DNA of 52,496 nt, from contig DAOOQE010000008.1 in the NCBI GenBank assembly GCA_035388585.1, positions 1 through 52,496 of the forward strand. Reading direction: 5' to 3'. The translations under genes were made by a program, and so were the position numbers. The stretch's first letter is position 1; each line of letters starts with the position of its first letter. This document shows, in pieces, positions 1 to 8,228 of the stretch. The notes under the pieces are model-generated. The model was not told the DNA's origin. It made no database searches and saw only the letters and a program-made list of their open reading frames with translations. The DNA comes from CAG-492 sp035388585. Its GTDB lineage: Bacteria > Bacillota > Clostridia > TANB77 > CAG-508.

Positions 1-1640
1 TCTATAAAAAAAATCTTCAAATCAGTTTTAGATATCTCTAACATATATGAAATAATTGAAAAACATAAATACAAGATGATTATTATTTTTAAAATCTTTT
101 TTCTAATAATTTTTTTCTTTAATATTTTTTTATTGGATAAAATTAGAATTCCATATACAACTAATAGTGTTAAAATTTTAGGTGTGCAAATTATAATATC
201 ATATTTAGAAAAATTGGCTGAATATTCTGATAGATAATTTAATATTTTCAACAATAATTCTAGTAAAGGTGATATAAAATTTGCTATTTCTAAAGAAAAT
301 AATGATATTATTACAACAATAAATCCGATTAATAGAATAATTTCAAATAAATAGGAAACTAGTAAATTAGATAAAATAAATACAAATGAAATTTTGTTAT
401 AATAATAAATGAGTAGTGGCATAATTAATATATTAGCTGAAATACTAATACAAATGGTTTTTACAATATATGTTATTATTTTATTAATATATTTATTTAA
501 ATTGTATTTTTCTATTATATAATCGATTCTTTTTTTGAGTGTATCATAAATAATATCAAAATATAAAACAATACCTATTGTTCCTAAATAGGACAATTGA
601 AATCCGAGATTAAAAATACTATAGGGATTAATTAATACTAATATTAAACAAGATGTACATATATTTGTTAGCACATTAGATTTTTTTCTAAAGATCCATG
701 CTAATAGAATTAATATACCCATTATTCCTGAACGTGTTACAGATGATGTTGCTCCTGTAAGCTTAATAAAAAAAATTAAAAATATTATTAATATTATTTG
801 TTGTATTTTTTTATTTAATTTTTTTGTAAATTTTTCCAAACTTAAGACTATATAAGATACATGAGAACCTGATACTGCAAGCATATGCAAAAGATTACTG
901 TTTTTAAAATTTTCATTAATTTCATCTGAAATATATCTTGTATCTCCTAATAAAATCCCTAAGCACACTCCATATGAGCTATATGATAATATTTTTTTTA
1001 GATTTTTTTCGATTCTGTATTTAATATTAAAAATTGATTTATCTATTATTGATAGATTATTTTTTTTTATAATCATAACTTCATTTTCAGATGCTTTTAC
1101 ACTTGCATGTATTCCTATTGTTTTAAGATACATTTTATAATTATAACCTCCAAAATTTCTATTTCCATCAGGAATTTGAATTTTACAGTTTAATATTATC
1201 CTGTCTCCAATATCAATTTTGTTATTATAATTCTTATTTTTAGTGTTTTTTAATTTATGATATATTTCGTTTATATCCTTTTCATTTGTGTTTTTTTCAT
1301 CTTTTTCATTTATAACTTTTTCGTTTTCTATTGAAATATTTTTATCATTTTTTTCACTATTTTTTTCATTTTCTTTTTCTATAATGAGCAACAATTTAGT
1401 ATTTTCTAATTTATTTATACTATCTCCTTTTTGATTTAATTTCTCAACTTTTAAAACATATTTATAAAAATTTTCTGTTTCTTTTTGTTCATCTATTACT
1501 GTTCCAATTATTTTACATTCTTCTATTTCAGAATACAATTTTTCCAAATTAAAAGGGCTACAAATACTTATTTTTAAGTATTGAGCCCCTGCAATGGCAA
1601 TAATTATTACTATAGTAGATATTAAAACTGATTTTTTCAA
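1..1640 (-). CDS. comEC: ComEC/Rec2 competence DNA channel, partial (C-terminus off window)
   Basis: ComEC is the inner-membrane channel that takes single-stranded DNA into the cytoplasm during transformation. The frame is open from a TTG start at 1640-1638 to the left edge, so about 546 residues are visible and the rest lies outside. The start is chosen because GGGAGG sits 5 bases upstream and no nearby ATG fits. Seen in order: an N-terminal hydrophobic segment, a DUF4131-like region, a Glu/Lys/Asn-rich insertion at about residues 85-140, and the family signature LLHMLAVSGSHV near residue 250, followed by many hydrophobic segments. The charged insertion is unusual. It lies downstream of the SH3 protein gene, separated by an AT-rich repeat. 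Family assignment is firm; whether the complete gene is functional cannot be judged here. Confidence 0.9.
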   Translation of the reverse strand, partial: MKKSVLISTIVIIIAIAGAQYLKISICSPFNLEKLYSEIEECKIIGTVIDEQKETENFYKYVLKVEKLNQKGDSINKLENTKLLLIIEKENEKNSEKNDKNISIENEKVINEKDEKNTNEKDINEIYHKLKNTKNKNYNNKIDIGDRIILNCKIQIPDGNRNFGGYNYKMYLKTIGIHASVKASENEVMIIKKNNLSIIDKSIFNIKYRIEKNLKKILSYSSYGVCLGILLGDTRYISDEINENFKNSNLLHMLAVSGSHVSYIVLSLEKFTKKLNKKIQQIILIIFLIFFIKLTGATSSVTRSGIMGILILLAWIFRKKSNVLTNICTSCLILVLINPYSIFNLGFQLSYLGTIGIVLYFDIIYDTLKKRIDYIIEKYNLNKYINKIITYIVKTICISISANILIMPLLIYYYNKISFVFILSNLLVSYLFEIILLIGFIVVIISLFSLEIANFISPLLELLLKILNYLSEYSANFSKYDIIICTPKILTLLVVYGILILSNKKILKKKIIRKKILKIIIILYLCFSIISYMLEISKTDLKIFFI

Positions 1641-1683
1641 TTTTACCTCCCATATTAAATTACCCCCATATTATTTGTTTGAA

Positions 1684-1845
1684 TTTTATTATATTTAATT
1701 TATATATATAATTCTTTATTATATTTAATTTTATATATAATTCTTTATTATATTTAATTTTTATATATAAATCTTTATTATATTTATTTTTATATATAAA
1801 TCTTTATTATATTTATTTTTATATATAAATCTTTATTATATATAA
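1684..1845. repeat. AT-rich tandem repeat, unit about 29-30 bp
   Basis: Five to six imperfect copies of a unit reading roughly ATTCTTTATTATATTTA followed by a TA run lie between comEC and the SH3 gene. Successive units differ by one or two bases. No open frame or clear promoter was recognised in the 1641-1935 gap. Confidence 0.8.
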
Positions 1846-1935
1846 TTATTTTTTTAGTTTTTATTATACTTTACCATTTTTACTGTTTTTTAGTATTTTC
1901 AAAATACTTTACAATCTTAGTATTTTATAATTTTC

Positions 1936-2805
1936 TTATATTTTATTTTCTGAAAGAAGTGATTTAAAAACATATAGATTTTGTTTATTTAATTCTATTA
2001 AATACCAATCTCCATCTTCTCCTAAAATCTTCACTTCTGTATTTAATGATAATTTGCTTACTAATTCTGATGCTGTGTTAGGTTGTTTTCTAACATTTAT
2101 TGATTCTAAATTAACATATCCAATTTTAGTTTTATCAAACATTTTTGTTGTTGTTGTAATATTTGATAAAGTATTTTCAGAATTATTATTTGTATTTTGA
2201 TTATCACTTAGTACTTGTTTTATTTTTGACCTTAATACCCAACCTTTTATTGTATTTACCTCTACATATGACCAATTTCCTGCATTAGAAATAAGTGTAC
2301 ATTTTATTCCTTTTTCTGATGAATTTATAATATTTGAATTAATTAAAGGCATTAATCTTACTGATACTTTTTCTGTTATCTCATAAACATTATTTTCTGT
2401 GGTGATTGTAGAGCTATCTTGTTTATCTGATTGATTTTGATTATTTTCTTGAGACTGATTTTTATCAGATTGATTTTCTTGATTTGTTGATTGGTTTTGA
2501 GAATTATTTTCTGTTGTTTTAGTTGTTGAATCTTCTTCTGAGACCTCTTCTAAATAACCTGAATTTATATAACCCACTTGATTATTATATTTTACTTTAT
2601 ACCATCCAGTTGTTTTTTCTATAATTTCTACTAATGTTCCTTTACTAATTTTTCCTAATACTTCTGAATCTTCTGTTGCTGAAGCTTTTGCTCTAAATCT
2701 TACTTCATCTGTATTTATTATCTTACCAGTTTTAGCAAATGATGGAACAACTATTAATGCAAATACAATTATGCTTATTATTGACACTCTTAGTATATTT
2801 TTCAT
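1936..2805 (-). CDS. Secreted protein with three bacterial SH3 domains
   Basis: A 289-residue exported protein, probably binding cell-wall peptidoglycan through SH3b domains. Residues 1-24 form a signal peptide (charged start, hydrophobic core, VVPSFA cleavage site). Three SH3b-like modules follow at about 27-86, 140-196 and 228-289, each with the typical VNVR/VRFR start and a GWYKV, NWSYV or DWYLI tryptophan block near its end. A linker at about 90-137 is almost entirely Asn, Gln, Ser, Lys and Glu. No catalytic domain is visible, so it is more likely an adaptor or binding protein than a hydrolase. The start ATG is preceded by AAGGGG, and the heptanucleotide repeat begins only about 14 bases upstream of the start, which could affect expression. 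Confidence 0.85.
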   Translation of the reverse strand: MKNILRVSIISIIVFALIVVPSFAKTGKIINTDEVRFRAKASATEDSEVLGKISKGTLVEIIEKTTGWYKVKYNNQVGYINSGYLEEVSEEDSTTKTTENNSQNQSTNQENQSDKNQSQENNQNQSDKQDSSTITTENNVYEITEKVSVRLMPLINSNIINSSEKGIKCTLISNAGNWSYVEVNTIKGWVLRSKIKQVLSDNQNTNNNSENTLSNITTTTKMFDKTKIGYVNLESINVRKQPNTASELVSKLSLNTEVKILGEDGDWYLIELNKQNLYVFKSLLSENKI

Positions 2806-2818
2806 ATCACTACACCCC

Positions 2819-3087
2819 TTATTATTTATTATTTATTATTTATTATTTATTATTTATTATTTATTATTTACTATTTACTATTTACTATTTACTATTTACT
2901 ATTTACTATTTACTATTTACTATTTNNNNNNNNNNNNNNNNNNNNNNNNNNNNNNNNNNNNNNNNNNNNNNNNNNNNNNNNNNNNNNNNNNNNNNNNNNN
3001 NNNNNNNNNNNNNNNNNNNNNNNNNCTATTTACTATTTACTATTTACTATTTACTATTTACTATTTACTATTTACTATTTACTATTT
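2819..3087. repeat. Heptanucleotide microsatellite interrupted by a 100-N gap
   Basis: On the plus strand ATTATTT is repeated about 7 times and then changes to ACTATTT, which continues to 2925. Positions 2926-3025 are exactly 100 Ns, and ACTATTT resumes at 3026 and runs to 3087. The round gap length is an assembly placeholder, so the true copy number is unknown. The array fills the region just upstream of the SH3 gene start. It translates as an open frame only because the repeat has no stop in some frames. Confidence 0.95.
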
Positions 3088-3190
3088 CTCTTATTAAACT
3101 AATATCAGTATATACTTTTTACCCCTAAAAGTCAACAAATTTACTGTGATTTTAGTGTGAATTCTTTGTGAACGGTCGTATCAATTTTCC

Positions 3191-3230
3191 AAAAAAATAA
3201 AACTGAAATATAAAAATATTTCAGTTTTAT
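3191..3230 (-). terminator. Rho-independent terminator of tuf
   Basis: A perfect 15-bp inverted repeat (arms 3197-3211 and 3216-3230, AAAA loop) is followed on the minus strand by seven Us (3197-3191). It lies about 55 bases after the tuf stop codon and should end the rpsL-rpsG-fusA-tuf transcript. Confidence 0.9.
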
Positions 3231-3283
3231 AATATAAATTATATTAAAATTATAAAAATTATAATTCAAAACATAATTATTTT

Positions 3284-4486
3284 TTATTCAATTACTTCAG
3301 ATACAACACCTGAACCAACTGTTCTACCACCTTCACGGATAGCGAATCTTAATCCTGGTTCAATAGCTATTGGAGTAATTAATTCGATAGTCATATCGAT
3401 ATTATCTCCTGGCATAACCATTTCAGTACCTGCTGGTAAATCAATTATACCTGTAACGTCTGTAGTTCTAAAGTAGAATTGTGGTCTATATCCATTAAAG
3501 AAGGGTGTATGACGTCCACCTTCTTCTTTAGTTAAAACGTATACTTGTGATTTGAATTTTGTATGTGGTTTAATTGTTCCTGGTTTAGCTAAAACTTGTC
3601 CTCTTTCGATGTCAGATCTTTGAACACCTCTTAATAGAACACCAACATTATCTCCAGCTTGAGCTTGATCTAATAGTTTTCTAAACATTTCAACACCTGT
3701 AACAACTGATTTTGTTGGTTGTTTTGATAAACCAACTATTTCAATTTCGTCTTGAACTTTAACTATTCCTCTTTCAACTCTACCAGTTGCAACTGTTCCT
3801 CTACCAGTAATTGTGAAAACATCTTCTACTGGCATTAAGAATGGTAAATCTGTTGGTCTTTCTGGAGTTGGTATATAACTATCAACAGCAGCCATTAACT
3901 CTAATATTGGAGCATATTCTGGAGCTGAAGGATCTTTTGATGCTGATTCTAATACATTTAATGAAGAACCTTTTATTACTGGAATATCGTCTCCTGGGAA
4001 TTCATAACTTGATAATAAGTCTCTAACTTCCATTTCTACTAATTCTAATAATTCTGGATCATCAACCATATCACATTTGTTTAAATAAACAACTATGAAT
4101 TTAACACCTACTTGTCTAGCAAGTAATATATGTTCTCTTGTTTGTGGCATTGGGCCATCAGCTGCAGAAACAACTAATATAGCTCCATCCATTTGTGCAG
4201 CACCTGTAATCATGTTTTTTACATAATCAGCATGTCCTGGACAGTCAACGTGTGCATAATGTCTGTTATCTGTTTCATATTCAACGTGAGCAGTATTAAT
4301 AGTAATACCTCTCTCTCTTTCTTCTGGTGCTTTATCAATTTGATCATAAGCTTCAAATTTAGCTTGTCCTTTTAATGCTAATACTTTTGTAATAGCAGCT
4401 GTTGTTGTTGTTTTACCATGATCAACATGACCAATAGTACCAATGTTAACGTGTGGTTTGGTTCTTTCGAATTTTTCCTTTGCCAT
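3284..4486 (-). CDS. tuf: Elongation factor Tu
   Basis: A 400-residue translational GTPase that delivers aminoacyl-tRNA to the ribosome. All GTP-binding motifs are present: GHVDHGKTT (P-loop), DCPGHADY (G3) and NKCD (G4), followed by the two beta-barrel domains, with GRGTVATGRVERG opening domain 2 and a normal C-terminus ending GVVSEVIE. Length matches the family. AGGAGGAA precedes the ATG. It is the last gene of the str cluster, with its own good promoter candidate in the 224-base gap after fusA and a strong terminator downstream. The sequence looks intact and typical. Confidence 0.98.
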   Translation of the reverse strand: MAKEKFERTKPHVNIGTIGHVDHGKTTTTAAITKVLALKGQAKFEAYDQIDKAPEERERGITINTAHVEYETDNRHYAHVDCPGHADYVKNMITGAAQMDGAILVVSAADGPMPQTREHILLARQVGVKFIVVYLNKCDMVDDPELLELVEMEVRDLLSSYEFPGDDIPVIKGSSLNVLESASKDPSAPEYAPILELMAAVDSYIPTPERPTDLPFLMPVEDVFTITGRGTVATGRVERGIVKVQDEIEIVGLSKQPTKSVVTGVEMFRKLLDQAQAGDNVGVLLRGVQRSDIERGQVLAKPGTIKPHTKFKSQVYVLTKEEGGRHTPFFNGYRPQFYFRTTDVTGIIDLPAGTEMVMPGDNIDMTIELITPIAIEPGLRFAIREGGRTVGSGVVSEVIE

Positions 4487-4593
4487 TTTTATTTCCTCCT
4501 TTTAATATGGTGTGGTTTCCCAATCAGGCTTGTTATGTATTTGCCTGAACACCTTTTTATTTAATTAAAAATTAATAACTATTTAACAAAGAT

Positions 4594-4622
4594 ATTTTAC
4601 ACTATAATTTTTAAAAAATCAA
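4594..4622 (-). promoter_or_regulatory. Candidate sigma-A promoter of tuf
   Basis: On the minus strand TTGATT (4622-4617), a 17-base spacer and TAAAAT (4599-4594) lie about 110 bases upstream of the tuf start. Spacing is ideal and each box is one or two bases from consensus. It would let tuf be transcribed independently of the str operon. Confidence 0.6.
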
Positions 4623-4710
4623 GCATAAAATCCTTATTATTTATTTTAGCAAATTCCTTGATATTTTAGTAAATTAAATCCATTTTATCTTTAAATTGAT
4701 TTTTACTAAA

Positions 4711-6795
4711 TTAATCTTGTTTTTTTGCTTTTGTAGCAACTATTGCTTCAAGTACTGATTTTGGAACTTCTTCATAATGAGATGGTTCCATTGCATATGT
4801 TCCTCTACCTTGAGTTTTTGAACGTAGGTCTGTTGCATATCCAAACATTTCAGATAGTGGAATAAATCCTCTAATAACTTGATTTCCACCTCTTGCTTCC
4901 ATACCTTCCATTCTTCCACGTCTTGAATTTATATCTCCAATAACGTCTCCCATGTAGTCTTCTGGAACAGTTACTTCAACTTTCATAATTGGCTCTAATA
5001 AAACTGCTTTAGCTTGTCTACAACCTTCTTTGAAAGCCATAGAACCAGCAATCTTGAATGCCATTTCTGAAGAGTCTACATCATGGTATGATCCATCAAC
5101 AACTGTAGCTTTGAAGTCAATAACTGGATAACCAGCAAGTATACCGCTTTGAGCAGCTTCCTTAATACCTTCTTCAATAGGTTTGATATATTCTTTTGGA
5201 ATAGATCCTCCAACTATTTTGCTTTCAAATTCAATACCGCTACCTGGTTCTAATGGTTGCATTTCTAACCAACAATGTCCGTATTGTCCACGTCCACCTG
5301 ATTGACGAATAAATTTACCTTCAATTTTAACTGCATTTCTTATTGTTTCTTTATAAGAAACTTGTGGTTTACCAACTGTACATTCAACCTTGAATTCTCT
5401 TTTTAATCTGTCAACAATGATATCTAAATGTAATTCACCCATACCAGCAATAACAGTTTGACCTGTTTCTTGGTTTGTATAAGTTTTAAATGTTGGATCT
5501 TCTTCAGCTAATTTAGCTAAAGCTATACCCATTTTTTCACTATTGGCTTTATCTTTTGGCTCAATAGCGATATCAATAACAGGTTCTGGGAAATCCATAG
5601 ATTCTAATATAACTGGATTTGCAATATCACACAATGTATCACCTGTAGATACATCTTTTAAACCAACTGCTGCTCCAATATCTCCAGCATAAACTTTTGA
5701 TATATCTTCTCTATGGTTAGCATGCATTAATAATATTCTTCCCATTCTATCTTTTTTATCTTTATTTGCATTTAATATTGTAGTTCCAGCTTCTAATGTA
5801 CCAGAGTAAACTCTGAAGAAACATAATTTTCCTACAAATGGATCTGTTGCTATTTTAAATGCTAATGCTGAGAATGGTTCAGTATCTGATGTTTTTCTTT
5901 CTATTTCATTTCCATCTAAATCTACACCTTTAATAGCAGGTATATCTAGAGGTGATGGCATATAAGCAATTACATTGTTTAGTAATTCTTGAACACCTTT
6001 ATTTTTATAAGAAGAACCACAACATACTGGAATTATTTTGTTTGCTATTGTTCCTTTTCTAATACCTTTTTGGATTTCTTCTTTTGTTAATTCTTCTCCT
6101 TCAAGGTATTTCATCATTAATTCATCATCTTGTTCAGCTGCTGCTTCAACTAAAGCTGCTCTGAATTTTGTAGCTAATTCTACCATATCTTCAGGAATTT
6201 CTGTTTCTTCTATTTCTTTTCCTAAATCATCTTTATGAACAAAAGCTTTCATAGTTACTAAATCTACAATTCCTTTGAATTGATCTTCAGCTCCTATTGG
6301 CAATTGAACTGGAACTGCATTAGCATTTAATCTACTTTTCATTTGCTCTACACAACCTAAGAAGTTTGCACCAGTAATATCCATTTTATTTACATATGCC
6401 ATTCTTGGTACTTGATACTTATCAGCTTGTCTCCAAACTGTTTCAGATTGTGGTTGAACTCCACCTTTAGCACAGAATACTGTAACAGAACCATCTAATA
6501 CTCTTAAAGATCTTTCAACTTCTACTGTGAAGTCAACATGACCTGGTGTATCAATGATATTAATTCTATTATTTAACCAGTGACATGTAGTAGCTGCAGA
6601 AGTAATTGTTATACCTCTTTCTTGTTCTTGAACCATCCAGTCCATTGTAGCTCCACCGTCATGAACTTCACCTATTTTGTGAGTTCTACCTGTGTAAAAA
6701 AGAATTCTCTCAGTTGTTGTAGTTTTTCCAGCATCAATATGTGCCATTATTCCTATATTTCTTGTTTTTTCTAAAGGAAACTCTCTTCCAGCCAT
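4711..6795 (-). CDS. fusA: Elongation factor G
   Basis: A 694-residue translocation GTPase, full length for the family. Motifs: AHIDAGKTTTTERIL (P-loop), DTPGHVDF (G3), NKMDITGAN (G4), the domain IV region GRGQYGHCWLEMQP and the C-terminal region RGRMEGMEARGG. It follows rpsG by about 90 bases and precedes tuf, the usual str order. AGGAGG is placed just before the ATG. Nothing is missing. Confidence 0.98.
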   Translation of the reverse strand: MAGREFPLEKTRNIGIMAHIDAGKTTTTERILFYTGRTHKIGEVHDGGATMDWMVQEQERGITITSAATTCHWLNNRINIIDTPGHVDFTVEVERSLRVLDGSVTVFCAKGGVQPQSETVWRQADKYQVPRMAYVNKMDITGANFLGCVEQMKSRLNANAVPVQLPIGAEDQFKGIVDLVTMKAFVHKDDLGKEIEETEIPEDMVELATKFRAALVEAAAEQDDELMMKYLEGEELTKEEIQKGIRKGTIANKIIPVCCGSSYKNKGVQELLNNVIAYMPSPLDIPAIKGVDLDGNEIERKTSDTEPFSALAFKIATDPFVGKLCFFRVYSGTLEAGTTILNANKDKKDRMGRILLMHANHREDISKVYAGDIGAAVGLKDVSTGDTLCDIANPVILESMDFPEPVIDIAIEPKDKANSEKMGIALAKLAEEDPTFKTYTNQETGQTVIAGMGELHLDIIVDRLKREFKVECTVGKPQVSYKETIRNAVKIEGKFIRQSGGRGQYGHCWLEMQPLEPGSGIEFESKIVGGSIPKEYIKPIEEGIKEAAQSGILAGYPVIDFKATVVDGSYHDVDSSEMAFKIAGSMAFKEGCRQAKAVLLEPIMKVEVTVPEDYMGDVIGDINSRRGRMEGMEARGGNQVIRGFIPLSEMFGYATDLRSKTQGRGTYAMEPSHYEEVPKSVLEAIVATKAKKQD

Positions 6796-6886
6796 TTTTT
6801 TCCTCCTTATATTATTTTTTATATTTTAAAATTAAATATAAAAGTTGTATAATAAATTAATACTATTAAACTTTTTATATGAAATC

Positions 6887-7357
6887 TTAGAATTTGTAAT
6901 GAGCAAAAGCTTTATTAGCTTCAGCCATTCTATGCATATCTTCTTTTTTCTTAAATGCTCCACCGTTTCCAGCTACAGCATCTAATATTTCACCAGCTAA
7001 TTTCTCAGACATAGTTTTTTCATGTCTATTTCTAGAGTAAATAACTAACCATCTTAATCCTAATGTTTGTCTTCTTTCTGGTCTAATTTCGATTGGCACT
7101 TGGTATGTAGCTCCACCTATTCTTCTAGCTTTTACTTCTAGAACAGGCATTACATTATTTAGTGCTGCTTCGAAAACTTCTAAAGCATCTTTTTGCTCTT
7201 TTTCTTTTATGATATTAAATGCATCATAAACTATTTGTTGAGCAACTGCTTTTTTACCATCAAGCATAACATTATTAACTAATTTAGTAACAATTTTGCT
7301 ATTGTACATTGGATCTGGTAAAACATCTCTTTTTGCTATAAATCCTTTTCTTGGCAC
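6887..7357 (-). CDS. rpsG: 30S ribosomal protein S7
   Basis: A 156-residue S7 that nucleates assembly of the 30S head by binding the 3' domain of 16S rRNA. Seen: the N-terminal MPRKGFIAKRDVLPDP, the RNA-binding ARRIGGATYQVPIEI block and the C-terminal KEDMHRMAEANKAFAHYKF. A GGAGGGAAG ribosome site lies before the ATG. In other bacteria S7 represses its own operon. Here the gap upstream (311 bases to rpsL) is unusually long, leaving room for a regulatory leader or a second promoter. Confidence 0.98.
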   Translation of the reverse strand: MPRKGFIAKRDVLPDPMYNSKIVTKLVNNVMLDGKKAVAQQIVYDAFNIIKEKEQKDALEVFEAALNNVMPVLEVKARRIGGATYQVPIEIRPERRQTLGLRWLVIYSRNRHEKTMSEKLAGEILDAVAGNGGAFKKKEDMHRMAEANKAFAHYKF

Positions 7358-7668
7358 TTTTCTTCCCTCCTTATAAATTTTTGATGCTAAATATATGCAT
7401 CATCGGTACTCTGAAAAAAATATTTTTTCCAGTCAGTGCGTATAATCTATTATAATTTAAGTCCATTAAATTAGTAAGTTATAGGCACTTTAAAAGATTC
7501 TATTGAATCTCTTTAATTTGAACAAATTGTCTTTAAATATAATATTGAAATTAAGAAGCAAGTATAACAATGCAACCAATTCAAAATACCTAAGATGTAC
7601 TTTTATACATAAATGATATTTTAATTCGAGGGTTAGCGTAGTTAGACAACGCTTATAATTTTTAATAT
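7358..7668 (-). other. Long rpsL-rpsG intercistronic region
   Basis: This 311-base stretch separates rpsL from rpsG, where most relatives have a short gap. No open frame with a ribosome site was recognised. It holds several short inverted repeats: AGCG/CGCT near 7631-7654, AAAGATTC paired with GAATCT near 7494-7513, a CTGAAAAAA/TTTTTTCCAG pair at about 7411-7432, and GATGC/GCATC just before the rpsG ribosome site. A promoter candidate lies at 7449-7477. An S7-type translational control site is possible but was not demonstrated. Confidence 0.5.
7449..7477 (-). promoter_or_regulatory. Possible internal promoter before rpsG
   Basis: Minus strand TTACTA (7477-7472), 17 bases, then a perfect TATAAT (7454-7449), about 90 bases upstream of rpsG. 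The -35 box matches consensus at only four positions, so this is a weak call. Confidence 0.35.
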
Positions 7669-8082
7669 TTATTTTTTAGGACGCTTAGCTCCATACTTAG
7701 ATCTAGCTTGCATTCTATCTTTAACGCCTGCTGCATCTAATGTTCCTCTTATAATGTGATATCTAACACCTGGAAGATCTTTTACTCTTCCTCCTCTTAT
7801 TAAAACAACACTGTGTTCTTGTAAGTTGTGTCCTATACCTGGGATATAAGAAGTTACTTCATAACCATTTGAAAGTCTAACCCTAGCTACTTTTCTTAAA
7901 GCAGAGTTTGGTTTCTTTGGTGTTACTGTTTTAACAACTGTACATACACCTCTTTTTTGTGGAGATCTTCTATCAGTTAATTTCTTACTTTTAGAATTAT
8001 ATCCATGTTGTAAAGCTGGTGATGTAGATTTAGTTACTTCAGTTTTTCTTCCTTTTCTTACTAATTGATTAATTGTTGGCAC
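7669..8082 (-). CDS. rpsL: 30S ribosomal protein S12
   Basis: A 137-residue S12 of the decoding centre. Motifs: MPTINQLVRKGR at the N-terminus, TPKKPNSALRKVARVRL with the conserved Lys that streptomycin-resistance mutations change, the loop IPGIGHNLQEHSVVLIRGG, and GVKDRMQARSKYGAKRPKK at the end. It is the first gene of the str operon here, behind a strong promoter. The ribosome site AGGAGGTG is well placed. The product looks sensitive-type and intact. Confidence 0.98.
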   Translation of the reverse strand: MPTINQLVRKGRKTEVTKSTSPALQHGYNSKSKKLTDRRSPQKRGVCTVVKTVTPKKPNSALRKVARVRLSNGYEVTSYIPGIGHNLQEHSVVLIRGGRVKDLPGVRYHIIRGTLDAAGVKDRMQARSKYGAKRPKK

Positions 8083-8108
8083 TTAAATTTCACCTCCTGA
8101 AAATATAA

Positions 8109-8155
8109 TAATCCGTTAGATAATCTCCATTTCTAGAAATTTAACTAACGGATTA
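8109..8155 (-). promoter_or_regulatory. 11-bp inverted repeat at the start of the rpsL leader
   Basis: Perfect arms TAATCCGTTAG (8109-8119) and CTAACGGATTA (8145-8155) flank 25 bases that contain the palindrome ATTTCTAGAAAT (8129-8140). The upper arm begins one base after the -10 box, so the repeat either overlaps the transcription start as an operator or forms most of a hairpin at the very 5' end of the mRNA. The rpsL ribosome site follows within about 25 bases. No U-run follows, so it is not an ordinary terminator. Confidence 0.7.
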
Positions 8156-8156
8156 C

Positions 8157-8185
8157 ATTTTATCATTTTTAAGCTATAATGTCAA
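8157..8185 (-). promoter_or_regulatory. Sigma-A promoter of the str operon
   Basis: Perfect TTGACA (8185-8180), a 17-base spacer and TAAAAT (8162-8157) on the minus strand, about 75 bases before the rpsL ATG. This is the best consensus promoter in the window and drives rpsL-rpsG-fusA and probably tuf. Confidence 0.85.
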
Positions 8186-8228
8186 TGGTTTTTGCTTATT
8201 TCCATAATGTATTTATACTATTATTTTT

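Noticed and set aside
2739..3128. Plus-strand frames rich in YLLFTIYY
   Set aside because: They are translations of the heptamer repeat across an N gap, with no ribosome site and no non-repeat sequence.
3841..4375. Plus-strand ORFs inside tuf
   Set aside because: Shadow frames of a highly conserved gene without ribosome sites; the same applies to the other plus-strand frames opposite real genes.
4665..4710. Terminator between fusA and tuf from TTTAGTAAA/TTTACTAAA
   Set aside because: The 9-bp arms are 28 bases apart in AT-rich DNA without a proper U-run, so it is probably chance.
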